Positions 43,448 through 52,161 of a DNA stretch of 64,000 bases are shown here, in pieces. Below the pieces are notes generated by a model, which was given only the letters and a program-made list of their open reading frames with translations, did no database searches and was not told the origin of the DNA. The DNA comes from Cohnella zeiphila. GTDB taxonomy: Bacteria; Bacillota; Bacilli; Paenibacillales; Paenibacillaceae. The position numbers and the translations under genes were made by a program. The stretch's first letter is position 1. Each line of letters starts with the position of its first letter. Location of the stretch: assembly GCF_014212055.1 (NCBI RefSeq), contig NZ_JACJVO010000010.1, positions 82,599 to 146,598 on the forward strand. Direction: 5' to 3'.

Positions 43448-44521
43448 TTAGAACTCGTCGGCAATATGATAGAACCGGTACCGGGTCTGTTCCGTCCAGG
43501 CGTAGGAATCGCGGTAATCCCAATAACGGTGCCGGCTGGGAACCGTATTCGCGTTGACGAGCGGCATTCCGTCCGGCGTGAACGCCGTCACGACCGTGTT
43601 GTGCTGGTACAGGCCGGTTCCGCTCCAATCGTAGCAGATGACGTCTCCCGGCATCAGATCTTTGGGCGACTCCATCGCTTCCGCGCGCAAACCGTAGGAA
43701 TGAGAATAAGAGTGAGAAAAGTACGATTGCAGACCGTTCGCCACCGCCCAGCTGTAGCTCCACAGCTCGCGGCCTTTGTCGCGGCCCCGATACCACCAGC
43801 CCGCTTCCCTTCTCCCAGTATAGTTCATCGGCGCTCCCCCTGCAAAGATGCACTGGGAGACGAAATTCGTGCAGTTGACTTCGAATTCCTCGTATTCGGG
43901 ATTCGGCCGATCCCACCACCGATCCGCGTAAGCGGCCGCTTCCTCGCGGCGGTACCGGGCCGCCCGCTTCGACGGATCGAACCATCCGTCCCCTCTCCCC
44001 GCCGCCGCTCCCGGCCCCGCGTAAACCCGGGATTTGAACGACTGGGTCGCCGCCGGATTGAGATAGGGGACGGAAGGAATGACCGCGTGCTCGTAGCCGA
44101 CGAGTTCCTCCGCGTCCCCTTCCGGCTGCCAGGCTTCCGCCCGATTCTCCGTCAGAAGCGGCTCGATCCGGTCGATGCGCCAGCCTCGGGAGCCGCGCAC
44201 GAACGCGATTCTCTCCGTCTCCATCCGCTCTTCCTGCCATGCCCCGTAGGAATGAAGGAGGTGAAGCCTGACGTCGCAGACCGCTTCCGACGGCTTCTCG
44301 CTGCGGTGCAGCAGCCGGGCCCGGATCTCGCTGCGGACCGGCTTGACGCGGGACGCCCCTCCCCGCCGCGACAGCCCCGCCTGCCGCCCCAGCAGCCGCG
44401 ACCGATGCAAGGGATCGGGCACGCGGCGGTACGAGGCCGAAGGTCCCAGCAGATCCTCCTCGTTCCTTGCGTTCACGTATTCGACCAGCGCTTCCCGCCA
44501 ACCGCTTCCCTGTCCCGGCAT
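43448..44521 (-). CDS. amidase-domain protein (Amidase_6 family)
   Basis: A protein of 357 residues with a C-terminal putative amidase domain: AAAYADRWWDRPNPEYEEF, then the Cys-containing NCTNFVSQCIFAGGAPMNYTG, WSYSWAVANGLQSYF, MPGDVICYDWSG, and the His in LYQHNTVVTAFTPDG. The Cys and His are the likely catalytic pair. The N-terminal 150 residues have no recognised fold. No signal peptide is seen, so a role in the mother cell or spore wall is possible but unproved. Start at 44521 with GGGAGG ahead. It lies 60 bases before ddl on the same strand, in keeping with wall metabolism. Confidence 0.8.
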   Translation of the reverse strand: MPGQGSGWREALVEYVNARNEEDLLGPSASYRRVPDPLHRSRLLGRQAGLSRRGGASRVKPVRSEIRARLLHRSEKPSEAVCDVRLHLLHSYGAWQEERMETERIAFVRGSRGWRIDRIEPLLTENRAEAWQPEGDAEELVGYEHAVIPSVPYLNPAATQSFKSRVYAGPGAAAGRGDGWFDPSKRAARYRREEAAAYADRWWDRPNPEYEEFEVNCTNFVSQCIFAGGAPMNYTGRREAGWWYRGRDKGRELWSYSWAVANGLQSYFSHSYSHSYGLRAEAMESPKDLMPGDVICYDWSGTGLYQHNTVVTAFTPDGMPLVNANTVPSRHRYWDYRDSYAWTEQTRYRFYHIADEF

Positions 44522-44753
44522 CGGACATACCTCCCGTATGAAGCAGAATCGTATCGGTTCCATCCTATGCCGCCTCCTCGCATCTCATGCCCTTCGCCTC
44601 CTTTTCCCCGCCATGCGGGCAGCTTGGTTCCTCTCTTTCGCCGGTTTTTATCCCGATCGTCGCCTCGCCGCCGTCAACGCTTCCGAACGGATGAAGACCG
44701 AAGAACTTGTGGCAAACTACAAATCTGTGCAGCCTGGAAAAGGCGAAATGGTC
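44522..44753. other. divergent intergenic region between amidase and aconitase genes
   Basis: No gene recognised. Apart from the aconitase promoter at its right end nothing structured was seen; the promoter of the amidase gene must be here. Confidence 0.4.
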
Positions 44754-44782
44754 TTTACGGAGAACGCGTCAAACGGTATACT
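44754..44782 (+). promoter_or_regulatory. promoter of acnA
   Basis: TTTACG at 44754-44759 and TATACT at 44777-44782, spacer 17 bases, about 60 bases before the ATG. Confidence 0.65.
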
Positions 44783-44842
44783 TAAGCAGAAGATTGTTTT
44801 TTGAAATCGGGTTTCATTGTGCGAAACTCTATTTGGAGGTTG

Positions 44843-47560
44843 ATGGAATTGTCTAACCTGCCTTATCAGGTTCAGGGGGACCTGCAGGCTGCCGGCCAGA
44901 CGTACCGGTATTATAATCTGCAAGGTCTCGAAGATCAGGGGCTCGGTCCGGTATCGAAGCTTCCGTTCTCGATGAAAGTGCTGCTCGAAGCGGCGATCCG
45001 CCAGTTCGACGGCCGCGCCATCACGCTTGAGCACGTCAAGCAACTGGCGGGCTGGGCGAACGGCCGCGAAGACAAGGAAATTCCGTTCATTCCCGCACGG
45101 ATCGTGCTTCAAGACTTCACGGGCGTGCCCGTCGTCGTCGACCTGGCCGCCATGCGCGAGACGGTCAAGAAAGCGGGCGGCGACCCGAAGCGGATCAACC
45201 CGCTCGTTCCGGTCGATCTCGTCATCGACCACTCCGTCATGGTCGACGCGTTCGGCACCCCCGACGCGCTGAAATACAATATGGACATCGAGTTCGAGCG
45301 CAACGAAGAGCGCTATCGCTTCCTGCGCTGGGCGCAAACGGCGTTCGATAACTTCCGCGCCGTGCCTCCGGCAACCGGTATCGTTCACCAGGTCAACCTG
45401 GAATACCTGGCTTCCGTGGCCGCGACGAAGAACAAGAACGGCGTCACCGAAGTCTATCCGGACTCTCTCGTCGGCACGGACTCCCATACGACGATGATCA
45501 ACGGTCTCGGCGTCGTAGGCTGGGGCGTCGGCGGCATCGAAGCCGAAGCCGGCATGCTGGGCCAACCGCTGTACTTCGTTACGCCGGAAGTCATCGGCTT
45601 CCGCCTGACCGGCCGTCTGGCCGAAGGCGCGACCGCGACCGACCTGGCGCTGACCGTCACGCAAATCCTGCGCAAGAAGGGCGTCGTCGGCAAGTTCGTC
45701 GAGTTCTTCGGTTCGGGCCTGTCCAACATCAGCCTGGCCGACCGCGCGACGGTCGCCAACATGGCGCCGGAATACGGCGCGACGATCGGCTTCTTCCCGG
45801 TCGACAACGAGACGCTGAACTACATGCGGCTCACCGGCCGCGACGACAAGCAGATCGAGCTGGTCGAAGCTTATTATAAAGCGCAAGGCATGTTCCGCAC
45901 GGACGACACGCCGGATCCGGTGTTCACCGACGTGCTCGAGCTCGACCTGTCCACGATCGTGCCGAGCCTCGCCGGTCCGAAGCGTCCGCAGGACCGCGTC
46001 GAGCTGAGCTCGATGAAGAAGGAATTCAACGAGATTATCCGCACTCCGATCGACAAGGGCGGCTACGGCCTGTCCGACGAGAAGATCGCGCAAAGTGCGG
46101 AAGTCAAGCATAAGAACGGCGAAGTCAGCAAGCTGACCACGGGCGCCGTCGTCATCGCCGCGATCACGAGCTGTACGAACACGTCCAACCCGAGCGTTAT
46201 GCTGGGCGCGGGGCTCGTCGCGAAGAAGGCGGTCGAGCGCGGCTTGACCAAGCCGGCTTACGTGAAGAGCTCGCTGACCCCGGGTTCGCTCGTCGTCACC
46301 GATTACTTGACCAAGGCCGGCCTGCTTCCTTACCTGGAGAAAATCGGCTTCTATGTCGCCGGTTACGGCTGCGCGACCTGTATCGGGAACTCCGGCCCGC
46401 TGCCGGAAGAAGTCAGCGACGCGATCGCCGAGAACGACATGACCGTCGCCGCCGTCCTGTCCGGCAACCGGAACTTCGAAGGCCGCGTGCATGCCCAAGT
46501 CAAGGCCAACTACCTGGCATCGCCGCCGCTCGTCGTCGCCTATGCGCTGGCGGGAACGGTCAACATCGACCTGGCCAACGACCCGATCGGCTACGACAGC
46601 AAGAACGAGCCGGTATACCTGAAGGACATCTGGCCGACGAACGACGAGATTCAAGCGGCTGTGCGCCAATCGCTGACTCCGGACATGTTCCGCGCCAAAT
46701 ACGCGAACGTGTTCACGCAGAACGAGCAGTGGAACCAGATTCCGGTGCCGAAGGGCGAGCTGTACGAATGGGATTCGAAGTCGACGTATATCGCCAACCC
46801 GCCGTTCTTCGAGAACCTCGGTTCCGAGCCGGGCGACATCGCCGACATCAAGCACGCCCGCGTACTGGCGCTGATGGGCGATTCGGTCACGACGGACCAT
46901 ATCTCTCCGGCCGGCAACATCAAGGTCGACAGCCCTGCGGGCAAGTACCTGACCGAGCATGGCGTCGACCGCAAGGACTTCAACTCGTACGGTTCCCGCC
47001 GCGGCAACCACGAGGTCATGATGCGCGGCACGTTCGCGAACATCCGGATCCGCAACCAAGTGGCTCCGGGCACGGAAGGCGGCGTGACGACGTACCTGCC
47101 GACGGACGAAGTGATGTCCATCTACGACGCGTCGATGAAGTATCAGGACAGCCATACGAACCTGGTCGTCATCGCCGGCAAGGAATACGGCACCGGCTCT
47201 TCCCGCGACTGGGCGGCCAAAGGCACGTTCCTGCTCGGCGTAAAGGCGGTCATCGCCGAGAGCTTCGAGCGGATTCACCGTTCCAACCTGGTCGGCATGG
47301 GCGTTCTGCCGCTGCAGTTCCATCCGGGCCAAAGCTGGAAGACGCTCGGCATCACCGGCCGCGAAACGTTCGACATCGCCGGTCTCGGCAACGACGTGCA
47401 GCCGGGCCAGAGCGTCACCGTCACCGCTACCCGCGAAGACGGAACGACGTTCGACTTCCAGGCGATCGTCCGCCTCGACTCGATGGTCGACGTCGACTAC
47501 TACCGCAACAGCGGCATTCTGCAGACGGTGCTCCGTCAAATGCTGTCGCAGCAAGGCTGA
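44843..47560 (+). CDS. acnA: aconitate hydratase
   Basis: TCA-cycle enzyme interconverting citrate and isocitrate through a 4Fe-4S cluster; members of this family (CitB) also bind iron-responsive RNA when the cluster is lost. 905 residues. Cluster ligands are Cys444 in [10 protein letters not shown] and Cys510/Cys513 in [10 protein letters not shown]. Active-site blocks include [17 protein letters not shown] and [16 protein letters not shown] at 44843 is only 3 bases from GGAGG; a TTG two codons later has a better distance, so the exact start is uncertain. A strong terminator follows. Confidence 0.96.
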   Translation: MELSNLPYQVQGDLQAAGQTYRYYNLQGLEDQGLGPVSKLPFSMKVLLEAAIRQFDGRAITLEHVKQLAGWANGREDKEIPFIPARIVLQDFTGVPVVVDLAAMRETVKKAGGDPKRINPLVPVDLVIDHSVMVDAFGTPDALKYNMDIEFERNEERYRFLRWAQTAFDNFRAVPPATGIVHQVNLEYLASVAATKNKNGVTEVYPDSLVGTDSHTTMINGLGVVGWGVGGIEAEAGMLGQPLYFVTPEVIGFRLTGRLAEGATATDLALTVTQILRKKGVVGKFVEFFGSGLSNISLADRATVANMAPEYGATIGFFPVDNETLNYMRLTGRDDKQIELVEAYYKAQGMFRTDDTPDPVFTDVLELDLSTIVPSLAGPKRPQDRVELSSMKKEFNEIIRTPIDKGGYGLSDEKIAQSAEVKHKNGEVSKLTTGAVVIAAITSCTNTSNPSVMLGAGLVAKKAVERGLTKPAYVKSSLTPGSLVVTDYLTKAGLLPYLEKIGFYVAGYGCATCIGNSGPLPEEVSDAIAENDMTVAAVLSGNRNFEGRVHAQVKANYLASPPLVVAYALAGTVNIDLANDPIGYDSKNEPVYLKDIWPTNDEIQAAVRQSLTPDMFRAKYANVFTQNEQWNQIPVPKGELYEWDSKSTYIANPPFFENLGSEPGDIADIKHARVLALMGDSVTTDHISPAGNIKVDSPAGKYLTEHGVDRKDFNSYGSRRGNHEVMMRGTFANIRIRNQVAPGTEGGVTTYLPTDEVMSIYDASMKYQDSHTNLVVIAGKEYGTGSSRDWAAKGTFLLGVKAVIAESFERIHRSNLVGMGVLPLQFHPGQSWKTLGITGRETFDIAGLGNDVQPGQSVTVTATREDGTTFDFQAIVRLDSMVDVDYYRNSGILQTVLRQMLSQQG

Positions 47561-47574
47561 TTCCCCGTATCTGC

Positions 47575-47614
47575 AAAAGTCCCGCAGGGAGAACGTCTCC
47601 CGCGGGACTTTTTT
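47575..47614 (+). terminator. bidirectional terminator between acnA and a phosphoesterase gene
   Basis: AGTCCCGCAGGGAGA pairs with TCTCCCGCGGGACT and is flanked by AAAA on the left and a T run on the right, serving both converging genes. Confidence 0.92.
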
Positions 47615-47617
47615 TCG

Positions 47618-48553
47618 TCAGGGCCATCTGCGCGGGCGGTGAAGCTTCGGCTTGCGGATCGTCGAACCGTTTTCCAGACGGACCCATGTTTCGAAGCCGG
47701 CTTTTCCTTCCTGCAGCCGTATGACTCTCGCCCCTCTCGGAAACCCTATTTTCCCGTAACCTTGAAAACCGGTCGCCCGGCCGTAGCAGAGCCGGATGCC
47801 GCCGAGCTCGCCCCAGTAATCGTTCGTATGATCATGCCCGCAAAAGACCCCCAGCGTCCCGCCCCGCTCCAGGAGCGCCGCATATAGACCCGAGTTGACG
47901 GGCGGACATGCCGGCTTCTCGTTGCGGGTTCCGTAGCAGGCTTGCGTTTTCCAGACCTGCTCGAATTCGGGAAACGGAATATGAAAGAAGAGAAGAGAAG
48001 GCAGCGCCGCGCCCCGATTCCGATCGGCCCGCTCGCGCGAAATCCGCCGGTACCACTCGATCTGGCTCGGACGGATCCAGTCATAACCGGGCAGCGAATC
48101 TTCGGAGGAGCGGCCGCCGCTGTCCAGGAAGACGAGCGAGTGGCTCGCCATGCCGCGGGAATTCGTCAGCGTCAGCGCGAAGTTGCCGATCCCGTCCACG
48201 TCCGAGGGACCCGACAAGGACAGGCAGCGCGGTCGTTCCCGAAGGACGTCCATCAGCTCCGCCCGGCCGAGCGCGCCCTCGTCGTCGTGGTTCCCGAATA
48301 CGGCGGCCCAGGGAACGCCGGCCTGTTCGACCGCCGCCATCGCCTGCCTGAGCGATTCGGCGGGATCGCGGCAGCGGCTTCCGAAGATCAAGTCTCCCGT
48401 CAGGGCGACGAAGTCCGGTTTTTCCGCTTCGAGCACGTCGGCCATGAGCCGTCGGGTACGCAGATCCCCCTTCTCTCCGTTCTGCCAATGAAGGTCGGTA
48501 AAATGCACGATGGTGAACGTTCCGTCCGCCCTCATGCGGAGATTCGGTTCCAT
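47618..48553 (-). CDS. calcineurin-like metallophosphoesterase (Dcr2-type)
   Basis: Metal-dependent phosphoesterase of 311 residues. Motifs in order: FTDLHWQNGEKGD, VALTGDLIFGSR, VFGNHDDEG, FFHIPFPEF, and CGHDHTNDY, giving all the metal ligands of the family. The arrangement, with TRRLMADVLEAEKPDF between the first two motifs, fits the fungal Dcr2/purple-phosphatase-like branch often present in Paenibacillaceae. No signal peptide. GGGAGG precedes the ATG at 48553. Substrate unknown. Confidence 0.85.
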   Translation of the reverse strand: MEPNLRMRADGTFTIVHFTDLHWQNGEKGDLRTRRLMADVLEAEKPDFVALTGDLIFGSRCRDPAESLRQAMAAVEQAGVPWAAVFGNHDDEGALGRAELMDVLRERPRCLSLSGPSDVDGIGNFALTLTNSRGMASHSLVFLDSGGRSSEDSLPGYDWIRPSQIEWYRRISRERADRNRGAALPSLLFFHIPFPEFEQVWKTQACYGTRNEKPACPPVNSGLYAALLERGGTLGVFCGHDHTNDYWGELGGIRLCYGRATGFQGYGKIGFPRGARVIRLQEGKAGFETWVRLENGSTIRKPKLHRPRRWP

Positions 48554-48646
48554 TGTCGCACCTCCCACTCCGTCATTGTAGCCGATGAAGCCCGGAGCTG
48601 ACCAGAGAACGGATCGGAACGGCGCGAGCCGATCATCGGCACCTTT

Positions 48647-48676
48647 TTGTTACCGGCCGAGCAGTTGCGCTATAAT
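48647..48676 (+). promoter_or_regulatory. promoter of the YlbL-like protease gene
   Basis: TTGTTA at 48647-48652 and TATAAT at 48671-48676, spacer 18 bases, 20 bases before the start codon region. Confidence 0.7.
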
Positions 48677-48697
48677 GAGGTTCGGAGGTGAGCCCGG

Positions 48698-49756
48698 ATG
48701 GCCCGGACGAATCATTGGTTGAGACGCAATTGGACTTCCATGGCGGGCGGCCTCGTCGCGATCTTGCTGATCGTTACATACTTTTGGAGCTGGCCTTACG
48801 TCATCTCCGGCCCGGGATCGGCGGAGCCCGTGCATCCGCGGGTCGAGACGGGCCATGCTCTCGACGAGAAGGGAGCGCTGCTGTTCACGACCGTAGCGAC
48901 CCGTTCCCGGCCCAACGCGTTCGATCTGATCTATGCGTATTTGAATCCGCGGCTGGATATTCAAACCCAGGCCAAAGCGACCGGCGGAACGGTCAACCTG
49001 GAAGCCTACCGCAACCTGCTCGCCTGGATGAGGGACGACTCCGAGAACGGCGCGCTGATGGCCGCATACGGAGCGCTCAAGCGGGATTTGCCGGTAGAAG
49101 AAGAAGGCGTGATCGTGCAGGCATTCGTCGAAGGGTCTCAAGCCCGGGAGCGCGGTCTTCAAGAAGGGGATATCATCACGTCCATCGACGGACAGCCGGC
49201 CAAGAAGGCCGAGCAGTTCAGCAGCATCGTGCAAGCCAAAAAACCGGGCGACACCGTGACGCTGAAGGGAACGCGCGGCGGCAAGCCGTTCGAGGCCAAG
49301 GTGCCGCTCATGAAGATGAGCCCGACGGGACAGACCGGGGTCGGCTTCTATCGCGGGGCGGTCCTGAAGGTGACCCCGCCCGATCCGATCAAGTTCGATT
49401 TCAACGATACGGGCGGTCCGTCGGCCGGCCTGATGATGACGCTGGAGATCGTCGCGCAGCTGACCGGCGACGACCTGTCCCGCGGCTACCGCGTCGCGGG
49501 CACCGGAACGATCGCCGCGGACGGAACGGTCGGACAGATCGGGGGCATCCAGTACAAGCTGATGGCGGCGGATCGGGAGAAGGCCGACTACTTCCTCGTT
49601 CCGTACGTCAAATCCGGCAACTACAGCAACTGGAACGACGCCGAAGCGACGGTGAAAAAGCTGAAGCTGAAGCCGAAGCTGGTGAAAGTGTCCTCGTTGA
49701 CGGACGCCATCGACTTCCTGCGCTCGCTGCAGGAGAAGCCAGGCGCGGCTGCGTAA
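48698..49756 (+). CDS. PDZ-Lon membrane serine protease (YlbL/SepM-like)
   Basis: Membrane-anchored protease of 352 residues. One N-terminal helix (SMAGGLVAILLIVTYFWSWPY), a PDZ domain at about 110-205 (GLQEGDIITSIDGQPAKKAEQ), then a Lon-type protease domain with the Ser242-Lys287 dyad in GGPSAGLMMTLEI and GGIQYKLMAAD. The 45-residue separation matches Lon enzymes. In B. subtilis YlbL is a checkpoint protease and in streptococci SepM trims a competence peptide; the target here is unknown. GGAGG precedes the ATG. Confidence 0.92.
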   Translation: MARTNHWLRRNWTSMAGGLVAILLIVTYFWSWPYVISGPGSAEPVHPRVETGHALDEKGALLFTTVATRSRPNAFDLIYAYLNPRLDIQTQAKATGGTVNLEAYRNLLAWMRDDSENGALMAAYGALKRDLPVEEEGVIVQAFVEGSQARERGLQEGDIITSIDGQPAKKAEQFSSIVQAKKPGDTVTLKGTRGGKPFEAKVPLMKMSPTGQTGVGFYRGAVLKVTPPDPIKFDFNDTGGPSAGLMMTLEIVAQLTGDDLSRGYRVAGTGTIAADGTVGQIGGIQYKLMAADREKADYFLVPYVKSGNYSNWNDAEATVKKLKLKPKLVKVSSLTDAIDFLRSLQEKPGAAA

Positions 49757-49805
49757 CGATAGGCGTGGGGAACAGCTTGGCGGCGTACGGTTAAGGGGCG
49801 GCTTT

Positions 49806-50040
49806 AGCCGATTTTCTCGGCTATCTCGGCATTGCGCGCCCGCTATGGAGCCCCGTTAGCCGATTTTCTCGGCTATCTCGGCATTGCGCGCCCGCTATGG
49901 AGCCCCGTTAGCCGATTTTCTCGGCTATCTCGGCATTGCGCGCCCGCTCCGGAGCCCCGTTAGCCGATTTTCTCGGCTATCTCGGCATTGCGCGCCCGCT
50001 CCGGAGCCCCGTTAGCCGATTTTCTCGGCTATCTCGGCTA
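49806..50040. repeat. 52-bp tandem repeat, 4.6 copies
   Basis: Units begin with AGCCGATTTTCTCGGCT at 49806, 49858, 49910, 49962 and 50014, exactly 52 bases apart; the last is cut after about 27 bases. The first two full units contain CGCTATGG and the next two CGCTCCGG, the only difference seen, which points to recent pairwise duplication. Each unit opens with the hairpin AGCCGA/TCGGCT. It lies between the protease gene and the shared terminator. Confidence 0.95.
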
Positions 50041-50061
50041 CTATCGGCCCAACCTATAGAC

Positions 50062-50101
50062 GACAAGACCGCCAGCGGAATTTTCCCTGGCGGTCTTGTC
50101 G
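50062..50101. terminator. bidirectional terminator between protease and IclR genes
   Basis: GACAAGACCGCCAG pairs perfectly with CTGGCGGTCTTGTC (14 bp), followed by GTTT on the plus strand; it sits at the IclR stop and downstream of the protease and 52-bp array. Confidence 0.8.
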
Positions 50102-50102
50102 T

Positions 50103-50843
50103 TTATCCAAGCAGCGTACCCATTCGTTTCGCGGCGCCGATGATGGCGGGAGCTCGATCCTGCATGACGTCCGGCGTCAGCCGGTTCGACGGCCCGGACA
50201 CCGACAGCGCCGCATGCAGCTTGCCGGAGCGGTCGAAGATCGGCGCGGACACCGCCGCCGCGCCAGGCTCGCGCTCCTCGAAGCTGGTCGCGTAGCCCTG
50301 CGCCACGATCTCCGCCAGCTGGCCGAGATACGCGGCCTTGTCCCGCTCGCTCGGCCAAGACCAGTCGGCGATCAGCGCGTCGCGCACGTCGGGCTCGGCG
50401 AAGGCGAGCAGCACCTTGCTGGACGCGCCGACGGAGAGCGGCAGCCGCGCGCCGATGGGCGCCACCCGGCGGACCGCCTGCTCGCTCTGCACCGCCTGGA
50501 TGCGCACGCGGTCCTTCCGGTCGCGCACGTACAGGCTGATCGTCTCGCCCAATTGGTCGCGCAGCCGCACCATCTCGCCGAGCATCAGCACCGCCGGATC
50601 GTCCGCCCGCGTATGGGCGGACAGCTCCAGGATCCGCAAGCCGAGCCGGTACTTCTCCGTCGCCTCGTCCCGCACGACGAACCCTCTATGCTCCAAAGTC
50701 GCCAGCAGCCGGAAAACGGTGCTCTTATGCAGACCGACCCGCTGCGAGATCTCCGTCAATCCCCATTCGGTTCCCGCCGTGAAACAGAGCAGCACGTCAA
50801 GCGCCCGCTCCACCGCCCGAATCGTCGGCTTCTCGTCTTCCAT
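50103..50843 (-). CDS. IclR-family transcriptional regulator
   Basis: Regulator of 246 residues. N-terminal winged helix: RAVERALDVLLCFTAGTEWGLTE, ISQRVGLHKSTVFRLLATLE, then YRLGLRILEL. The effector domain has GASSKVLLAF, GYATSFEEREPGAAAVSAPIF and LHAALSVSGPSNRL, all typical. GGAGGG precedes the ATG. No metabolic gene of obvious matching function is adjacent on its strand, so its target operon is not apparent; the divergent alpha/beta hydrolase is a candidate. Confidence 0.9.
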   Translation of the reverse strand: MEDEKPTIRAVERALDVLLCFTAGTEWGLTEISQRVGLHKSTVFRLLATLEHRGFVVRDEATEKYRLGLRILELSAHTRADDPAVLMLGEMVRLRDQLGETISLYVRDRKDRVRIQAVQSEQAVRRVAPIGARLPLSVGASSKVLLAFAEPDVRDALIADWSWPSERDKAAYLGQLAEIVAQGYATSFEEREPGAAAVSAPIFDRSGKLHAALSVSGPSNRLTPDVMQDRAPAIIGAAKRMGTLLG

Positions 50844-50975
50844 TTGCTTCCCTCCAATCGTTTCACTCCACGAAACCTTGGTACACCTAGTATAACCCGA
50901 CCGGCTCCGCGCGTAAATGCTGGAAGGCCCCCGTTACAGTTCGATTACGCGCATCTTACAATTCGACAAGGCTTG

Positions 50976-51004
50976 TTGACGCTTTCAAGTTTCCATTCTA
51001 CGAT
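50976..51004 (+). promoter_or_regulatory. promoter of the alpha/beta hydrolase gene
   Basis: TTGACG at 50976-50981 and TACGAT at 50999-51004, spacer 17 bases, 50 bases before the start codon. Confidence 0.7.
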
Positions 51005-51056
51005 GAGAATAATGAGAGTTTTATGAAAATTCATTCAACATCGGAGGCGACCGCAG

Positions 51057-52091
51057 ATGAGCGCGACAACCTTGAGCCGATCCCCGATGGAATCCGTGAC
51101 GTTCTCCGCCGCCCCCGGCACCGTCGCGTTCCCCCTCCCACTCTACCGCCGCAGAACCGGCCGCCTATCCATAGCGGTAGCTTCCGTTCTGGCCGCGGCT
51201 ATGGTCATGTCCGTCGCCTTCTACGCGACGCTGGCCTGGATGTTCGCTCACCCGAACGTCGCCCCGCTTGCTTCGAACCCGATGAAAGCCCTCCATCTCG
51301 CCTATTCGGACGTTGTTTTTCCCGATGCGGACAATCGTTCCGACGTCAGCGGATGGTGGATTCCCAGCGCCGGCGCCAGCGCCAAAACCGTCGTGCTGAG
51401 CCACGGCTATGGGACGAACCGGGAAGAATCCTGGGTGTCGATGTACAACGTCGCCGGCCTGCTTCACGGCCTCGGCTATAACGTGCTGATGTTCGATTAC
51501 GGCTATGCCGACGAGAAGCATCGGCTTCCGGCGACGGGCGGCGTGAACGAGTCCCGGCAGCTCATCGGAGCGCTTCAGTTCGCGCGGGCGCAGGGCAGCG
51601 ACGAGATCGTCGTCTGGGGCTTCTCGATGGGCGCGGGAACGGCGCTGCAGGCCGCGCTCGATACCGACCTGATCGACGGCATGATTCTGGACAGCACGTT
51701 CATTCCCGACGCGGATACGATCTACGACAACGTCCGCCGTTACGTCTCCATGCCCAAAGCGCTCAGCGTGGAGCTGCTGAACCGTTTTATCCCGGCGTTC
51801 AGCGGCGTTCGCCTGAACCAAATTCCGGCCGGAACCGCCCAGTCCACGGAGTTCGAATATCCGGTTCTCGTCATCTACGGTACGGCTGACGACAAGGCGC
51901 CCGCCAGTATCTCGGAGAACGTGGCGGCCGCCCAGCGGAATCCGAATTCCCAACTGTGGATCGTGCCCGGAGCTTTGCACGAGATGATTTTCCGGATGCA
52001 TCCCAAAGAATATACGGAAAAAACGTCCGCGTTCCTCCGGAAAATCGACGAAGCAACCGCACTGCGCCGCTCCGCCCTGGTAGAAGTGTAA
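51057..52091 (+). CDS. membrane-anchored alpha/beta hydrolase
   Basis: Hydrolase of 344 residues with one N-terminal membrane helix (RLSIAVASVLAAAMVMSVAFYA) and the catalytic domain outside or facing the membrane. Oxyanion block VVLSHGYGTNRE, nucleophile Ser in VVWGFSMGAGTAL, Asp in VIYGTADDKAP, His in VPGALHEMIF. This is the COG1073 type (YfhR-like), usually an esterase or peptidase of unknown substrate. GGAGG lies 9 bases before the ATG; a terminator follows. Confidence 0.85.
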   Translation: MSATTLSRSPMESVTFSAAPGTVAFPLPLYRRRTGRLSIAVASVLAAAMVMSVAFYATLAWMFAHPNVAPLASNPMKALHLAYSDVVFPDADNRSDVSGWWIPSAGASAKTVVLSHGYGTNREESWVSMYNVAGLLHGLGYNVLMFDYGYADEKHRLPATGGVNESRQLIGALQFARAQGSDEIVVWGFSMGAGTALQAALDTDLIDGMILDSTFIPDADTIYDNVRRYVSMPKALSVELLNRFIPAFSGVRLNQIPAGTAQSTEFEYPVLVIYGTADDKAPASISENVAAAQRNPNSQLWIVPGALHEMIFRMHPKEYTEKTSAFLRKIDEATALRRSALVEV

Positions 52092-52109
52092 GCCGACCGA
52101 GAAAAAAAG

Positions 52110-52150
52110 AAGCAGCCGGCCTCCCTTTCCGGGCGTGCCGACTGCTTTTT
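52110..52150 (+). terminator. terminator of the alpha/beta hydrolase gene
   Basis: AGCAGCCGGC pairs with GCCGACTGCT (one mismatch), followed by TTTTT, 20 bases after the stop. Confidence 0.75.
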
Positions 52151-52161
52151 CGCTTGCTCGC

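Noticed and set aside
44717..47554. Minus-strand open frame of 945 codons opposite aconitase
   Set aside because: Fully antisense to acnA, no ribosome site, composition dominated by Arg, Val, Asp and His; a mirror of GC-rich codon use.
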